From Tolypothrix sp. NIES-4075 (lineage in GTDB: Bacteria > Cyanobacteriota > Cyanobacteriia > Cyanobacteriales > Nostocaceae), in NCBI RefSeq assembly GCF_002218085.1, contig NZ_BDUC01000002.1, positions 620,001-684,000 of the forward strand: a DNA stretch of 64,000 nucleotides. Reading direction: 5' to 3'. Below, piece by piece: positions 42,195 through 51,336 of the stretch. The notes beneath the pieces are model-generated. The model had not been told where the DNA came from, did no database searches, and saw nothing but the letters and a program-made list of their open reading frames with translations. The position numbers were made by a program, and so were the translations under genes. Position 1 is the stretch's first letter. The number at the start of each line of letters is the position of its first letter.

Positions 42195-45100
42195 TTACGC
42201 CAGCGGCGGATTTAAGTTAGACTCATAAGCGCCGATATCAATTTTGTTATTTTTGATGCGATCCGTGCCGCGTTGGTCTGTGGTTGGCGCAGAAGCCGAA
42301 TCGCCAGCATTAATCGCTGGACTACCAGTAAGCAGCGCCATAGTGTAAGTAGGACCACCGTTATCTTTCAGCGTGTCTAGTTTGGGGTTAACGTTGAGAA
42401 TATTGCCAGTGGTATTGCCAGTAATGGTGGTGCCAGAGGTGTTGCCAATTAAGTTGTAGCCATCTGAAGTCAACGTGCCATCGAAATCTGGATTGGAATT
42501 TGCAGTATTGTTGGCGATGATGGTATTTTTAGCTTTAACAGTGTCAATTTCGTTATAAATACCGCCACCCTCTTGTTGTGCCGAGTTGCCAGACAGAGTG
42601 CTGTTAGTTACTGTCGTTGTGCCAACTTCGTTATAAATACCGCCACCCTCTTGTTGTGCCGAGTTGCCAGACAGGGTGCTGTTAGTTACTATCGTTGTGC
42701 CATAGTTATAAATACCGCCGCCGCTGTCGATTGTCGAGTTGCCAGACAGGGTGCTGTTAGTTACTGTCGTTGTGCCATAGTTATAAATACCGCCACCGTA
42801 GTAGTTTGTCGAGTTGCCAGACAGGGTGACGTTAGTCAACATCAATGTGCCACCGTTCAAAATACCGCCGCCGTCTTGTTGTGCCGAGTTGTCAGACAGG
42901 GTGCTGTTAGTTACGGTCGTTATGCCGTATTCGTTATAAATACCACCGGCACCGTCGATTGCCGAGTTGCCAGACAGAGTGCTGTTAGATACCGTTAAGT
43001 CGCCATAGTTATAAATGCCGCCGCCGTCGATTGCCGAGTTGCCAGACAGGGTGACGTTGGTCAACATCAAGGTAACATCATAGTTATAGTTATAAATACC
43101 GCCGCCATCGCCACCGTACTTGCCGGAGGTGAGTTTTGCTTTATTATCAGAGATGGTGCTGTTAGTTACCGTCAAGCTGCCTTCGTTATAGATACCCCCG
43201 CCATAGCCGCCGACACCGTTGCCAGTGTAGTCTGCCGAGTTGCCAGAAATGGTGCTGTTAATTACCGTCAGTGTGCCTTCGTTATAGATACCACCTCCTA
43301 AGCCGTCGATGTCACTGACGTATAAACCCGTACCGCTTGCCGAGTTACCAATTATGGTGCTGTTAGTCAGCGTCAGGGTGCCATCGTTATAAATACCGCC
43401 GCCTTCATTTGCTTTGCCTTTAGCAATGGTTAAAGCATCAATCTTCACCTTCACATCTTCGTTAATGCTAAAGACGCGCACAGCATTATTTCCACTGACA
43501 GTCAGTTTGTTAGCACCCAAACCAGTAATATTGACATCATCGCTAATATTATCTAGCGCTGAAGCCAGGGTAATTGTGTACATTCCTGTAGCTGCGGTGT
43601 AACCAGCGTCAGTAGTCGGGATGTTGAAGGTGATATCATCAGTCCCCATAAAAGCATTAGCATTAATCAGCGCTTGGCGCAAGGAACCTTCCCTCTTGGT
43701 ATAGTCAGTCCCAGTAGCATCATCGTAGGTGTTAATCACCCCTGTGTCATTGGCAGCAATTGTGACTGTGGCATTGTTTTTGGTAGTATCGATCCTGTAA
43801 TTTCCAGCCGCCAGATTAAGTTTCAATATCTCCGAAGCCTCAGCATGGGTGTCATCTATCGCCGTGAGGGTAATATCCACAAACGACATTCCCACAGGAA
43901 TAATCACACTCCTGGTTGCACCCGTGCCATAAATATTACCACCAGTCAAACTGTAGTCAATTGCAAAAGCACCACCATCATTGCTTGTAACAGTACTACT
44001 GCTATCAATCCCTAGATTCACTATCAATTCAGCGGAAGTGTCACCACTGCGACTAATGCGGAAAGTGCCTGTATTCGTTGCTGAATCTGTTTCGGTAGCT
44101 GTAGGATTAGTAGCGCTGATGTTGACAAGTGCATCATCACTACCGTTATCAATTTCGGCTTTCACACTCAGATCAACCTTGAAAACCGTATAGCTATACT
44201 CACGCTTACCTTTAATTGAAGGCTCCTCAAAACCAAACGTGTTATCTCCGAACTGACGAATGTGCTGAACTTTATCAGGGTTAGCTTTGTGGAAAGTAAA
44301 ATAGGCAACAGGTCCAGAACCCTGTTGATTGTTTTGATTTAGATTGAGAAATTGTTCAGAAGTTCCATTGGCAATAATGTAAGTTGCGAATAGTCCTCCA
44401 CCTTCAATAGAAGTTGAAGATGTACTGCTTTGGTTAAAATTAACTATACTTTGTCGAATCGCTGCTTGGGCATAACCCACTTCACCGGGAGTAATTGTTT
44501 TGCCTGTTAACGGGTCGGTAACAGATCCTTGAGTATCGTTGATTCGATAAAATCCCACATGATTGCGATTAGAAGAATCGCTGTTGACTGTAAAGTTAGC
44601 AGAAATCTGACCTTTGACACCGCGAAAATCAAGGATTTCCCCTTCTTTTTGTCCTTGCAATCCTATCCCTAGTGCCGGGGGAGTTTTGACTATCTCCATT
44701 TTCAACACTAAGTCGTTGAAGTCTTTGTCACCCCCACCTTTCAAATCTTCCCAAGCTAAATCGAAGGTGCTTTTGCCTTTATCTTTCACCCGCACATGGT
44801 CAAATTTATCTGTGTTGCAAGAACTAAGAGAAAAGAATACATTGTCTGAGGTTTTCCCAGATGTCATTTGAGTATCTACACTACTGGTAGTATTGTTTGC
44901 CACCAAATAAAACCCTAAGCGTTCCCCAGCTTTAAAGGTTAATTGACGAGCAAAGTTAATCCCGGCAGATGCTTTTTCTGATAAAGAGGAGAAAATTACT
45001 CGCGAAGTACTAAAAGCGGCTTGCATGTAGCCTTGGGTACCAGGGGCGATACCGTTGACTGTACCTTTGTCGTCAGAGACTACAAACACCCCGATTTCAT

Positions 45101-45263
45101 TGATAAATGCTGCTTTTCTCTGGCTTAAGCTGAACTGGACACTGGTACTGCTGCTACTACTACCGGAAAGAGCAAAAATATTACTCAGACCGTTACTATC
45201 CTTGAAACTCAACTTGTTGATGCTAGCTTCGATTGAGAGGTCGTTGGTATCTTTGTCGGTCAT
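42195..45263 (-). CDS. Large surface-type protein with DUF4114, Calx-beta and beta-helix repeats
   Basis: 1,022 residues from the ATG at 45263 (MTDKDTNDLSIEASINKL); a TTG 21 codons upstream is possible. There is no signal peptide, so export, if it occurs, may use a C-terminal type I signal or another route. Domains in order: two DUF4114-like modules (first: WEDLKGGGDKDFNDLVLKME), a Calx-beta-like segment (GTFRISRSGDTSAELIVNLG), a CSLREA-like segment (GSLRQALINANAFMGTDDIT), then about ten GGGIYNYG/TVTNSTLSGNSA beta-helix turns at roughly residues 600-940. The end is LDTLKDNGGPTYTMALLTGS...DIGAYE, the choice-of-anchor Q module. The turns are tandem DNA repeats at about 42560-43400. It is probably an adhesin or cell-surface protein. 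Confidence 0.88.
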   Translation of the reverse strand: MTDKDTNDLSIEASINKLSFKDSNGLSNIFALSGSSSSSTSVQFSLSQRKAAFINEIGVFVVSDDKGTVNGIAPGTQGYMQAAFSTSRVIFSSLSEKASAGINFARQLTFKAGERLGFYLVANNTTSSVDTQMTSGKTSDNVFFSLSSCNTDKFDHVRVKDKGKSTFDLAWEDLKGGGDKDFNDLVLKMEIVKTPPALGIGLQGQKEGEILDFRGVKGQISANFTVNSDSSNRNHVGFYRINDTQGSVTDPLTGKTITPGEVGYAQAAIRQSIVNFNQSSTSSTSIEGGGLFATYIIANGTSEQFLNLNQNNQQGSGPVAYFTFHKANPDKVQHIRQFGDNTFGFEEPSIKGKREYSYTVFKVDLSVKAEIDNGSDDALVNISATNPTATETDSATNTGTFRISRSGDTSAELIVNLGIDSSSTVTSNDGGAFAIDYSLTGGNIYGTGATRSVIIPVGMSFVDITLTAIDDTHAEASEILKLNLAAGNYRIDTTKNNATVTIAANDTGVINTYDDATGTDYTKREGSLRQALINANAFMGTDDITFNIPTTDAGYTAATGMYTITLASALDNISDDVNITGLGANKLTVSGNNAVRVFSINEDVKVKIDALTIAKGKANEGGGIYNDGTLTLTNSTIIGNSASGTGLYVSDIDGLGGGIYNEGTLTVINSTISGNSADYTGNGVGGYGGGIYNEGSLTVTNSTISDNKAKLTSGKYGGDGGGIYNYNYDVTLMLTNVTLSGNSAIDGGGIYNYGDLTVSNSTLSGNSAIDGAGGIYNEYGITTVTNSTLSDNSAQQDGGGILNGGTLMLTNVTLSGNSTNYYGGGIYNYGTTTVTNSTLSGNSTIDSGGGIYNYGTTIVTNSTLSGNSAQQEGGGIYNEVGTTTVTNSTLSGNSAQQEGGGIYNEIDTVKAKNTIIANNTANSNPDFDGTLTSDGYNLIGNTSGTTITGNTTGNILNVNPKLDTLKDNGGPTYTMALLTGSPAINAGDSASAPTTDQRGTDRIKNNKIDIGAYESNLNPPLA

Positions 45264-45411
45264 GGTCAGTATAAAAGTATCTGAATAACTGGAAAATTCC
45301 AGAGTTGTTACCGATATACTTCCCAAGAATCAACACTAACTAACATCAACGAGCAAAAAAGTGGATAATCTCTCCTAGCATAGGAAATATAGATTCAAAT
45401 CCAAGATTGTT

Positions 45412-46065
45412 ATGACTCTAACAGAATCGCCACCATCCGTTTATCAAGGTCAGTTTGGCGAGTTTACAATTAATCAAGGCGATCGCACTGGCGTTATTAT
45501 CTATCGCACTGCGTTAATGGTAGCCGCACTCAGCTTTGCGATCGCCAGCGCTTTGATTTTACTCAACAACAACCCAACTACCATCCAAGCAATTACACCT
45601 TTGTATACTGTCTTTTGTCTTGCTTTGGGTGTAAGTTTACTGACTATTCATATCTACTTAGCACCGCTGCACCGACTTTTACAAGTGTTCTGGCTGATTG
45701 GTTGCATTTCTTCATTTGTATTCGGACATTTTGACAGTCAACCGTTTGCTGTCACAGTTTACACTCACCCACTGACTTTATTCGGAGTGGGTTTCATCTT
45801 CGCGGCTTTAACAGGTATATTTTTCAAAGAAGCTTTTTGCTTCAACCGTCTGGAAACTAAGGTATTAACCTTTACAGTGCCGATACTGCTGCTGGGACAT
45901 TTAGTTGGTGTGTTGCCAATTCAAGCAGAACAAGTTTTATTAGGAATCTGGGCAATTTTGTTTGTAGTATTCGCATTGCGGAAAGCTGTGCAAGAAATTC
46001 CTCCGGATATCGGGGATAAATCTGTGTTTGCTTATTTGAAAAGCAAGAGTATAAAAACAGCTTAA
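45412..46065 (+). CDS. DUF2301 membrane protein
   Basis: 217 residues. About seven hydrophobic helices follow a polar start (MTLTESPPSVYQGQFGEFTI): VAALSFAIASALILL, TPLYTVFCLALGVSLLTI, LLQVFWLIGCISSFVF, FGVGFIFAALTGIFFKEAFC, LTFTVPILLLGHLVGV, and LLGIWAILFVVFAL. This pattern and the FKEAFCFNRLE segment fit the cyanobacterial and algal DUF2301 family, integral membrane proteins of unknown function. Its stop overlaps the next start by one base (TAATG), so it is translationally coupled to the YdcF-like gene. Confidence 0.85.
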   Translation: MTLTESPPSVYQGQFGEFTINQGDRTGVIIYRTALMVAALSFAIASALILLNNNPTTIQAITPLYTVFCLALGVSLLTIHIYLAPLHRLLQVFWLIGCISSFVFGHFDSQPFAVTVYTHPLTLFGVGFIFAALTGIFFKEAFCFNRLETKVLTFTVPILLLGHLVGVLPIQAEQVLLGIWAILFVVFALRKAVQEIPPDIGDKSVFAYLKSKSIKTA

Positions 46066-46745
46066 TGCCCAGGAAAAACCATCAAAATCCCAAAAGACCA
46101 AGAATTAGGCTGATAAAACGCCAAGAAATGTGGACGCTGACAGCGCAGGGATGGGTAATAGCGATCGCTTTAATGATTTGTGTGATATTTTTCAGCATTA
46201 GTCATTTATACCCGTTTCTCGCCGTCACTTCTCCCATCAAAGCCGATGTCTTGGTTGTCGAGGGATGGGTAACAGACTACGCAGTAGAACAAGCATTTAC
46301 CGAATTTAAAAGCGGTTCCTATCGACAAATATTCACCACAGGAGGTCCGGTAGAAAGAGGATTTTATCTAGTTGAATATAATAATTTTGCCGCAATTGCC
46401 GCCGCAACTTTAAAAAAGCTAGGTGTACAACCAGAAAAAGTGACAGTTGTACCTGCGCGTGATGTAATTAAGGATCGGACTCATGCATCTGCGATCGCAC
46501 TTCGTCAGTGGCAAGCTTATTCAAATTCCCCAATAAAATCAATAAATTTGTTAACCTCTGATGCCCATGCTCGCAGAACTTGGCTAATATTTCAACAAGT
46601 ACTTGAGCCGAAAATCAAAGTCGGAATAATTGCCGCCAAACCAGTAAATTACAATCCAAATAAATGGTGGACTTCTAGCGAAGGTGTGCGAACGGTCATT
46701 TCGGAAATTATCGCTTATATTTATGCCCTATTTGTAAATTGGTAG
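46065..46745 (+). CDS. YdcF/ElyC/SanA-family (DUF218) membrane-anchored protein
   Basis: 226 residues. One membrane helix (WVIAIALMICVIFFSISHLY) follows a basic N-terminus of about 30 residues. The DUF218 domain starts ADVLVVEGWVTDYAVEQAF, with IFTTGGPVERG and KDRTHASAIALRQWQ, and ends with the VGIIAAKP strand. Family members act outside the membrane in envelope maintenance; ElyC affects lipid-carrier-dependent peptidoglycan synthesis in enteric bacteria. The role in cyanobacteria is unclear. It shares a one-base overlap with the DUF2301 gene, so the two likely act together in the envelope. Confidence 0.87.
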   Translation: MPRKNHQNPKRPRIRLIKRQEMWTLTAQGWVIAIALMICVIFFSISHLYPFLAVTSPIKADVLVVEGWVTDYAVEQAFTEFKSGSYRQIFTTGGPVERGFYLVEYNNFAAIAAATLKKLGVQPEKVTVVPARDVIKDRTHASAIALRQWQAYSNSPIKSINLLTSDAHARRTWLIFQQVLEPKIKVGIIAAKPVNYNPNKWWTSSEGVRTVISEIIAYIYALFVNW

Positions 46746-46820
46746 TGAGGACTTTAGTCCTCTTTCGTAGTGAGGACTTTAGTCCTCATATTATTAAGAT
46801 AAGGACTTCAGTCCTTACTA
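46744..46820. repeat. Three tandem hairpin repeats between convergent genes
   Basis: GTAGTGAGGACTTTAGTCCTC occurs twice in direct succession, then a diverged third copy (TAAGGACTTCAGTCCTTACT) in reverse-like form. Each folds as a GAGGACT/AGTCCTC hairpin. The block separates the YdcF-like gene from obg, so it may also stop transcription from both sides. Confidence 0.8.
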
Positions 46821-46822
46821 CA

Positions 46823-47851
46823 TTATCCCAACACCTCCACTTGTTGGACCACATTAAGTTCATCAAGAAGTCGCCAAACTTCCTGTAACATTGGCTGTAA
46901 CCCAGCGCCGGTAACAGCGGAAATCAAGAAAACCGGCGCAAAGGATAGATGATTAAGTTGCATAGCTAGTGCTTCCAAATCTACAGTTTCTCGATCCACC
47001 GCATCAATTTTGTTGAGTGCTAAAACAAGCGATCGCTCTGCTAAACCGCGTCCGTAATCTTGTAACTCTTTCTTAATCGTTTTATATTCGCCTATAACAT
47101 CTTCACTGGTAGCATCTATCAAATGCAACAGTACCCGCGTGCGCTCAATGTGACGCAGAAAATCGTGTCCCAACCCCGCACCACCAGAAGCACCTTCAAT
47201 CAAACCGGGAATATCAGCAAAAACCGTGCCATCACCTGTAGGTTTTCGCACTACACCCAAGTTCGGTATCAAAGTAGTAAACGGGTAATCAGCAATTTTC
47301 GGACGCGCTGCTGACAAAGCTGATATCAAAGTCGATTTTCCTGCATTGGGTAGCCCAATAATTCCTACTTCTGCTAACAGTTTCAACTCTAAGCGGAGTT
47401 GCTTTATTTCTCCTGGTAATCCTGGGAGAGCGTATTCTGGAGCGCGGTTGCGGTTACTCAAAAAATGTTGATTTCCCAAGCCACCTTTACCACCTTTAGC
47501 TACCACAAAAGTCTGGTTTTGTTCAATTAAATCTGCCAACAGTTCGCCACTCTCTGCATCATAAATAGCCGTACCGCAGGGAACTTCGACAGTTAAATCC
47601 TTACCATTTGCACCAGTACAGTTATTTGGTCCCCCGCGTCCACCGTTTTCACCTTGAAAGCGATGGTTGTATCTGAAATCTAGCAAAGTTTGCAAATTTT
47701 CCTTTGCCACAAAAATCACCGAACCACCGCGTCCCCCATTTCCGCCAGAGGGACCACCAGCCGGCACATACTTCTCCCGACGAAAGGCAACAATACCATC
47801 GCCACCCTTGCCGGCTTCAACTTCAATGTTTGCTTGATCGATAAATTGCAT
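46823..47851 (-). CDS. obgE: Obg GTPase
   Basis: 342 residues, ATG at 47851. The N-terminal Obg fold is glycine-rich (GGNGGRGGSVIFVAKENLQT, QGENGGRGGPNNCTGANGKD). The GTPase domain has G1 GLPNAGKSTLI, G3 DIPGLIEGASGGAGLGHDFL, G4 LNKID and G5 ISAVTGAG. Obg binds the 50S ribosomal subunit and links ribosome assembly to the stringent response. It ends after the GTPase domain without the OCT domain, as usual in cyanobacteria. Heptanucleotide repeats fill its upstream region. Confidence 0.97.
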   Translation of the reverse strand: MQFIDQANIEVEAGKGGDGIVAFRREKYVPAGGPSGGNGGRGGSVIFVAKENLQTLLDFRYNHRFQGENGGRGGPNNCTGANGKDLTVEVPCGTAIYDAESGELLADLIEQNQTFVVAKGGKGGLGNQHFLSNRNRAPEYALPGLPGEIKQLRLELKLLAEVGIIGLPNAGKSTLISALSAARPKIADYPFTTLIPNLGVVRKPTGDGTVFADIPGLIEGASGGAGLGHDFLRHIERTRVLLHLIDATSEDVIGEYKTIKKELQDYGRGLAERSLVLALNKIDAVDRETVDLEALAMQLNHLSFAPVFLISAVTGAGLQPMLQEVWRLLDELNVVQQVEVLG

Positions 47852-47864
47852 AGTTTGTTAGTTG

Positions 47865-47991
47865 TTGGTAATTGGTAATTGGCAATTGGTAATTGGTAAT
47901 TGGCAATTGGTAATTGGCAATTGGTAATTATTTTTTATTCTCCCACTACCCACTACCCACTACCTATTACCCATTCCCCATTACCCACTAA
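47865..47991. repeat. Heptanucleotide short tandem repeats
   Basis: TTGGTAA/TTGGCAA units repeat about nine times at 47865-47930, followed by CCCACTA units (CCCACTACCCACTACCCAC) at about 47942-47990. They are in register with a seven-base period, the STRR type of cyanobacteria, between obg and the next gene. Confidence 0.9.
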
Positions 47992-48663
47992 CTAAATATA
48001 AGGTGAAATATCTTCACCGCAATCATCTGCTAGATAAGAAAGGGCACGAAAACGCAAGCTTACAAGTTGTTCATAAAGTGGATTGATTTTACACATCGGG
48101 GGAATGTGAACTATTTTCCGTCCAAACAAAACGACATCGCGCTCAAAGGGACACTGCGAAGGTATCATTTTGCACAAAAAGCGGGCTACTCTGGGGTCGT
48201 GAATCTCCAGTTTGTCTAGCCACTCACGCATGGGGCGCAATGCATCAAGTTGCCGTTTTGTCAAATCGGCGGAAGGAGTCTGTAGTTGCTGTGGGTGTTC
48301 TATAGTGTAGCGCAGCGCTTTGAGTAATTCCTCTGGCTGTTCCAAGGCTGTGCAGAATTGATGCAAAAGGTAATCTTCACTAGAAGAATAAGTACCATCA
48401 GCGATCGCTACCATCACCGCTGTTCTTAAAAAATTTTCCGCTGCTGTTGTATTTTTACCCAACACCGCAGCTAATTCCTCTGGTTCAATTGGCTCTAATG
48501 ATTCAAACTTGATTTTCGGAGCCAATTCTTTGTCAGTGATATTAGCAATTAATTCCTGTTCTTGGGCATCAAAGTTACCATCCGCCCACGCAACTGTCAG
48601 TAATCCCCGCAGCCAAGCGGCAATTTGTTCATTGCTATAAGGAGATTGGACAGCACTTTTCAT
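47992..48663 (-). CDS. TerB-like protein with Mo-dependent nitrogenase C-terminal domain
   Basis: 223 residues from the ATG at 48663; a GTG three codons upstream is less likely. The N-terminal half (LLTVAWADGNFDAQEQELIA ... TAVMVAIADGTYSSSEDYLL) is TerB-like, with repeated acidic ADG.. helices that may bind metal. The C-terminal half (PFERDVVLFGRKIVHIPPMC, KINPLYEQLVSLRFRALSYL, ADDCGEDISPYI) is the Mo-dependent nitrogenase C-terminal domain (PF06967), named from cyanobacterial proteins. No nif gene is in the window. The domain is also found in cyanobacteria that do not fix nitrogen, so its name does not prove a role in fixation. Cytosolic. Confidence 0.88.
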   Translation of the reverse strand: MKSAVQSPYSNEQIAAWLRGLLTVAWADGNFDAQEQELIANITDKELAPKIKFESLEPIEPEELAAVLGKNTTAAENFLRTAVMVAIADGTYSSSEDYLLHQFCTALEQPEELLKALRYTIEHPQQLQTPSADLTKRQLDALRPMREWLDKLEIHDPRVARFLCKMIPSQCPFERDVVLFGRKIVHIPPMCKINPLYEQLVSLRFRALSYLADDCGEDISPYI

Positions 48664-48672
48664 AATACTCAC

Positions 48673-49003
48673 ACTTTAAGCTACCTTACTTTTATATTAA
48701 GCTAATCATTCGTAGTCACGGCTTCAGCCCTTCTTTAATGTAAACGCCCTCAGACTCGAAGTCTGGGGCTATACAAACGAAGTCCGCGAAGGCGGACTTT
48801 GTACGCACAACGCTGCACCTTTCAAGGTGTCAGGCTATAAATTTATCAGCAATAATGCGGAAAGTCGGAACGTTCTTCTGTTTAAAAACGTGTAAAAGTA
48901 TATTAAAATAAACCCGCGTCTGAGGGATTTACAGATATGACTGACCCCGTAACAACCTTAACAGCTTTGGCGATCGCAATGGTGAAGCTAATTCTCTGCA
49001 TAA
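48673..49003. other. Intergenic region with a remnant of a small cyanobacterial frame
   Basis: At 48937 an ATG opens MTDPVTTLTALAIA, a start seen in several small cyanobacterial proteins, but the frame breaks after about 34 codons at the junction with the BrnT relic. Upstream lie short palindromes (AAGTCCGCGAAGGCGGACTT near 48780). No intact gene is seen. Confidence 0.5.
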
Positions 49004-49150
49004 TATGGAGAAGAGCGTTTTATCACATTCGGATTACTTGAGGCTCGCGTTATTGTACATACCGAACGAGACAACCTAATACGTATAATTTCTGCAAGAA
49101 AGGCTACAAAAAATGAAGAAATCAGATACTTCCAACAAATCGCAGACTGA
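49004..49150 (+). pseudogene. brnT: 3' remnant of a BrnT toxin gene
   Basis: The frame reads YGEERFITFGLLEARVIVHT, then ERDNLIRIISARKATKNEEI, and RYFQQIAD before TGA at 49148-49150. It begins right after a TAA at 49001-49003. This matches the last 45 or so residues of BrnT (DUF497): GE.RF...G...RV..V.YTER.....IRIISARKA...E. The first half of the toxin, with most of the active-site residues, is missing and replaced by unrelated sequence. It overlaps the brnA start by 38 bases, the usual brnT-brnA order. Confidence 0.82.
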
Positions 49151-49388
49151 TTGGGAACGATTGGATGCTATGAAAAATGAAGAAATTGACCTTTCAGAAT
49201 GTCCGGAAATTACACCGGAGATGTTCGCTCGTGGGGTTGTACGTCGTGGTTTGAAACCTACTCCCAACAAGGTAGAGGTAACAGTACGCCTTGATAGTGA
49301 TGTCTTAGAATGGTTTAAGGCGCAAGGACGTGGATATCAGACACAAATGAATGCGCTGCTTCGAGCATACATGGAAGCGCATAAGTAA
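49113..49388 (+). CDS. brnA: BrnA-type antitoxin
   Basis: 91 residues, ATG at 49113. SECPEITPEMFARGVVRRGL and the ribbon-helix-helix end VEVTVRLDSDVLEWFKAQGRG...YMEAHK are typical of BrnA. It binds BrnT and represses the operon. The upstream toxin gene is broken, so this is now probably an orphan antitoxin, able at most to neutralise a BrnT encoded elsewhere. Confidence 0.88.
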   Translation: MKKSDTSNKSQTDWERLDAMKNEEIDLSECPEITPEMFARGVVRRGLKPTPNKVEVTVRLDSDVLEWFKAQGRGYQTQMNALLRAYMEAHK

Positions 49389-49565
49389 CAATTTAAACTA
49401 TAATTTCTCAATTGCTATCTTTGGAACGATAAATCAGAGCTATCAAAGTTTTAATCAGGCGATCGCCCCCCTGAACGGATACATATAATGGACATTTAAG
49501 ATATTTATGACAATGCCAACCCAAAACAAAACAGTTGAGCGATCGCTATTCACTGATTTCGCTCA

Positions 49566-50792
49566 TCAACTTTGGTGAACCTTTACTGATATTGATATCG
49601 GTCCGAAACGATTATCCACCCCACAATAAAGGTTCTCTTCCTCAGATACAATTTGGTATGCTTCGTCTCCGTATCGATAGTACGTTGAGGCACATACTGC
49701 ATCCACATCAGGATAGGACAAAAGAGATTCAAGACCCCAAATTTCCCCAGCAGATGCTCCTCCAACACGGAAGGACTGCTCAAGCAATGCGAAGCGCAAA
49801 ACTTCCTCACAAGTGCCGTTTGAATATATGGATGCGATTCCGGACACTATATCCAGGTTGAATCTCGCAGTTTTAATCTCTGGAATGTGTTTATTTAAAA
49901 GCGCTCTAAAAAGGAGTGCTTTATCTATAATTGCTTGTGCATCTTCGTTGTTGAAAATGCCAACCTGAGCAAGCAGCTTAGGAGGGATACGTTTGCCTGT
50001 TCGCATAATCACAAGATCAGTTCCCCTGTATAGTCCTTGAGAGAACCTTTGAACCCCTAGACACTGTACCTGGTGAGAACCAACAGTAATAAAACTCGCA
50101 CTATATGTCTTCAAATCTTCTGGGTGAAGATTTTCTTCCACCACCAGTCCGTATTGTTGGAGCTTACCTTGATCCGCAATTTTATCAGAGATAAACTGCT
50201 CTAGCTCTTGGAAAGAGCTAATGACAAACTGGCTCATTCCCAAAAATGCAAGCGGATCTTTGAGGCGAATTTGATACACTCCTTTGTTGTAGAGCTCCTT
50301 GAAAGCTATTCTCAGATCATCAGTACTGAAAACTGTGAATCCAGGAAGAACAAGATTTCGCTGGGCAAGCTCTTCAGAAAACTCATGAGACCATCCTAGC
50401 GGACAAACTGCTTCTCTACTAACCAAGGGATGCATTATTGCTTTTGTAGATTGGTGAGGTCTGGCTACAATTCCACCAAAAAAATCCTTTTCGCTCTCGA
50501 TAAGCGCATCCTCGATCAGCTTTTGATTCTCTTTCAACTCAAGGACTATAGTTTTATCAGCAACGTAGTATGTTTTCCCCTGCTCAATACCACCGAATCT
50601 TTGGAAGATTTCGGCTATTTTTGCCGCAATCCCAAGATTTCGGTAATAAGCGAACTTAACAGGCGGTTTGTTGCTGTTGATAACTAACGTTTCAACTTTG
50701 AACTCAGGAATAACTAAGTTTTTGAAGGGAACTGAGTTTGACTGTCCATCCCACAATGAGGACGAAGACACCTCTAAATCCTGGTAGTGCAT
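49566..50792 (-). CDS. DUF3182 family protein (ATP-grasp-like)
   Basis: 408 residues. The central stretch HPLVSREAVCPLGWSHEFSE is followed by NLVLPGFTVFSTDDLRIAF and VYQIRLKDPLAFLGMSQFVI, and the C-terminal GASAGEIWGLESLLSYPDVD and VCASTYYRYGDE fit the DUF3182 family. These have an ATP-grasp-like arrangement of strands; the ATP-binding lysine and Mg2+ carboxylates cannot be assigned here. Function is unknown. It is flanked by gene-free regions and appears to be transcribed alone. The first 110 residues have no match I recognise. Confidence 0.7.
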   Translation of the reverse strand: MHYQDLEVSSSSLWDGQSNSVPFKNLVIPEFKVETLVINSNKPPVKFAYYRNLGIAAKIAEIFQRFGGIEQGKTYYVADKTIVLELKENQKLIEDALIESEKDFFGGIVARPHQSTKAIMHPLVSREAVCPLGWSHEFSEELAQRNLVLPGFTVFSTDDLRIAFKELYNKGVYQIRLKDPLAFLGMSQFVISSFQELEQFISDKIADQGKLQQYGLVVEENLHPEDLKTYSASFITVGSHQVQCLGVQRFSQGLYRGTDLVIMRTGKRIPPKLLAQVGIFNNEDAQAIIDKALLFRALLNKHIPEIKTARFNLDIVSGIASIYSNGTCEEVLRFALLEQSFRVGGASAGEIWGLESLLSYPDVDAVCASTYYRYGDEAYQIVSEEENLYCGVDNRFGPISISVKVHQS

Positions 50793-51336
50793 TGCAAGAG
50801 TTTGGGTGATGTATTCGTTATACTAACCCAAGTTGCTAGTTATGGTTTGATGCGATCGCTCTACTAGTCACTTAAGTAATAAAATTCCCTCCAGCTAGAA
50901 AATATGGAGTTCCCTACTATGCGCTTGGATGACGACCTTTTAAAGGCGATTGGACCTTGCTGAAGAAGTCGTCGCCGTGAAATGAGTTTGGCGCAGCGTT
51001 CAAAGAAGGGTAATTTATTTCCGGGCGGGTACGGGCGAAGCGTTAAGAAAGCTGTAAGTTTAAACAAGTTGAAATCCTTCTCATTTATTTACAGGCGATC
51101 GCGCAAATTACACAACAAAGTTTTAGTAGTCGCGATCGCGTAGCGCGTCCTGTTGCTCAACTGCACTCTTTTCAGTTGCCTCGTTGCTTTGCAACGAGGG
51201 AGGCATTTCTGAAAGAAATGCCTCAGCAACATACGGACGATCGCTCTCCCATATCCTACCTTATGCAAATATTTTTGAGAATATTTATAGTTAAATCCAC
51301 CAAGAGAGAGTTAATCTGTGTAGTGGAGGTGTTTAT
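50793..51336. other. Intergenic region with two adjacent hairpins
   Basis: CCTCGTTGC/GCAACGAGG with loop TTT (51179-51199) and GAGGCATTTCT/AGAAATGCCTC with loop GAA (51200-51224) stand side by side. Two HIP1 sites lie nearby. No gene is seen; the upstream region of the methyltransferase gene probably holds its promoter. Confidence 0.6.

Noticed and set aside
42573..42998. 141-codon plus-strand frame with CRVARQGAVS repeats
   Set aside because: It is the opposite strand of the beta-helix repeats of the surface protein; the periodicity follows from that.
47992..48663. Nitrogenase subunit
   Set aside because: It has only the C-terminal domain named after nitrogenase, without cofactor-binding cysteines or neighbouring nif genes.
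51179..51224. Riboswitch or terminator before the methyltransferase gene
   Set aside because: Two simple hairpins without a T-run or any known aptamer pattern; more likely a repeat element.
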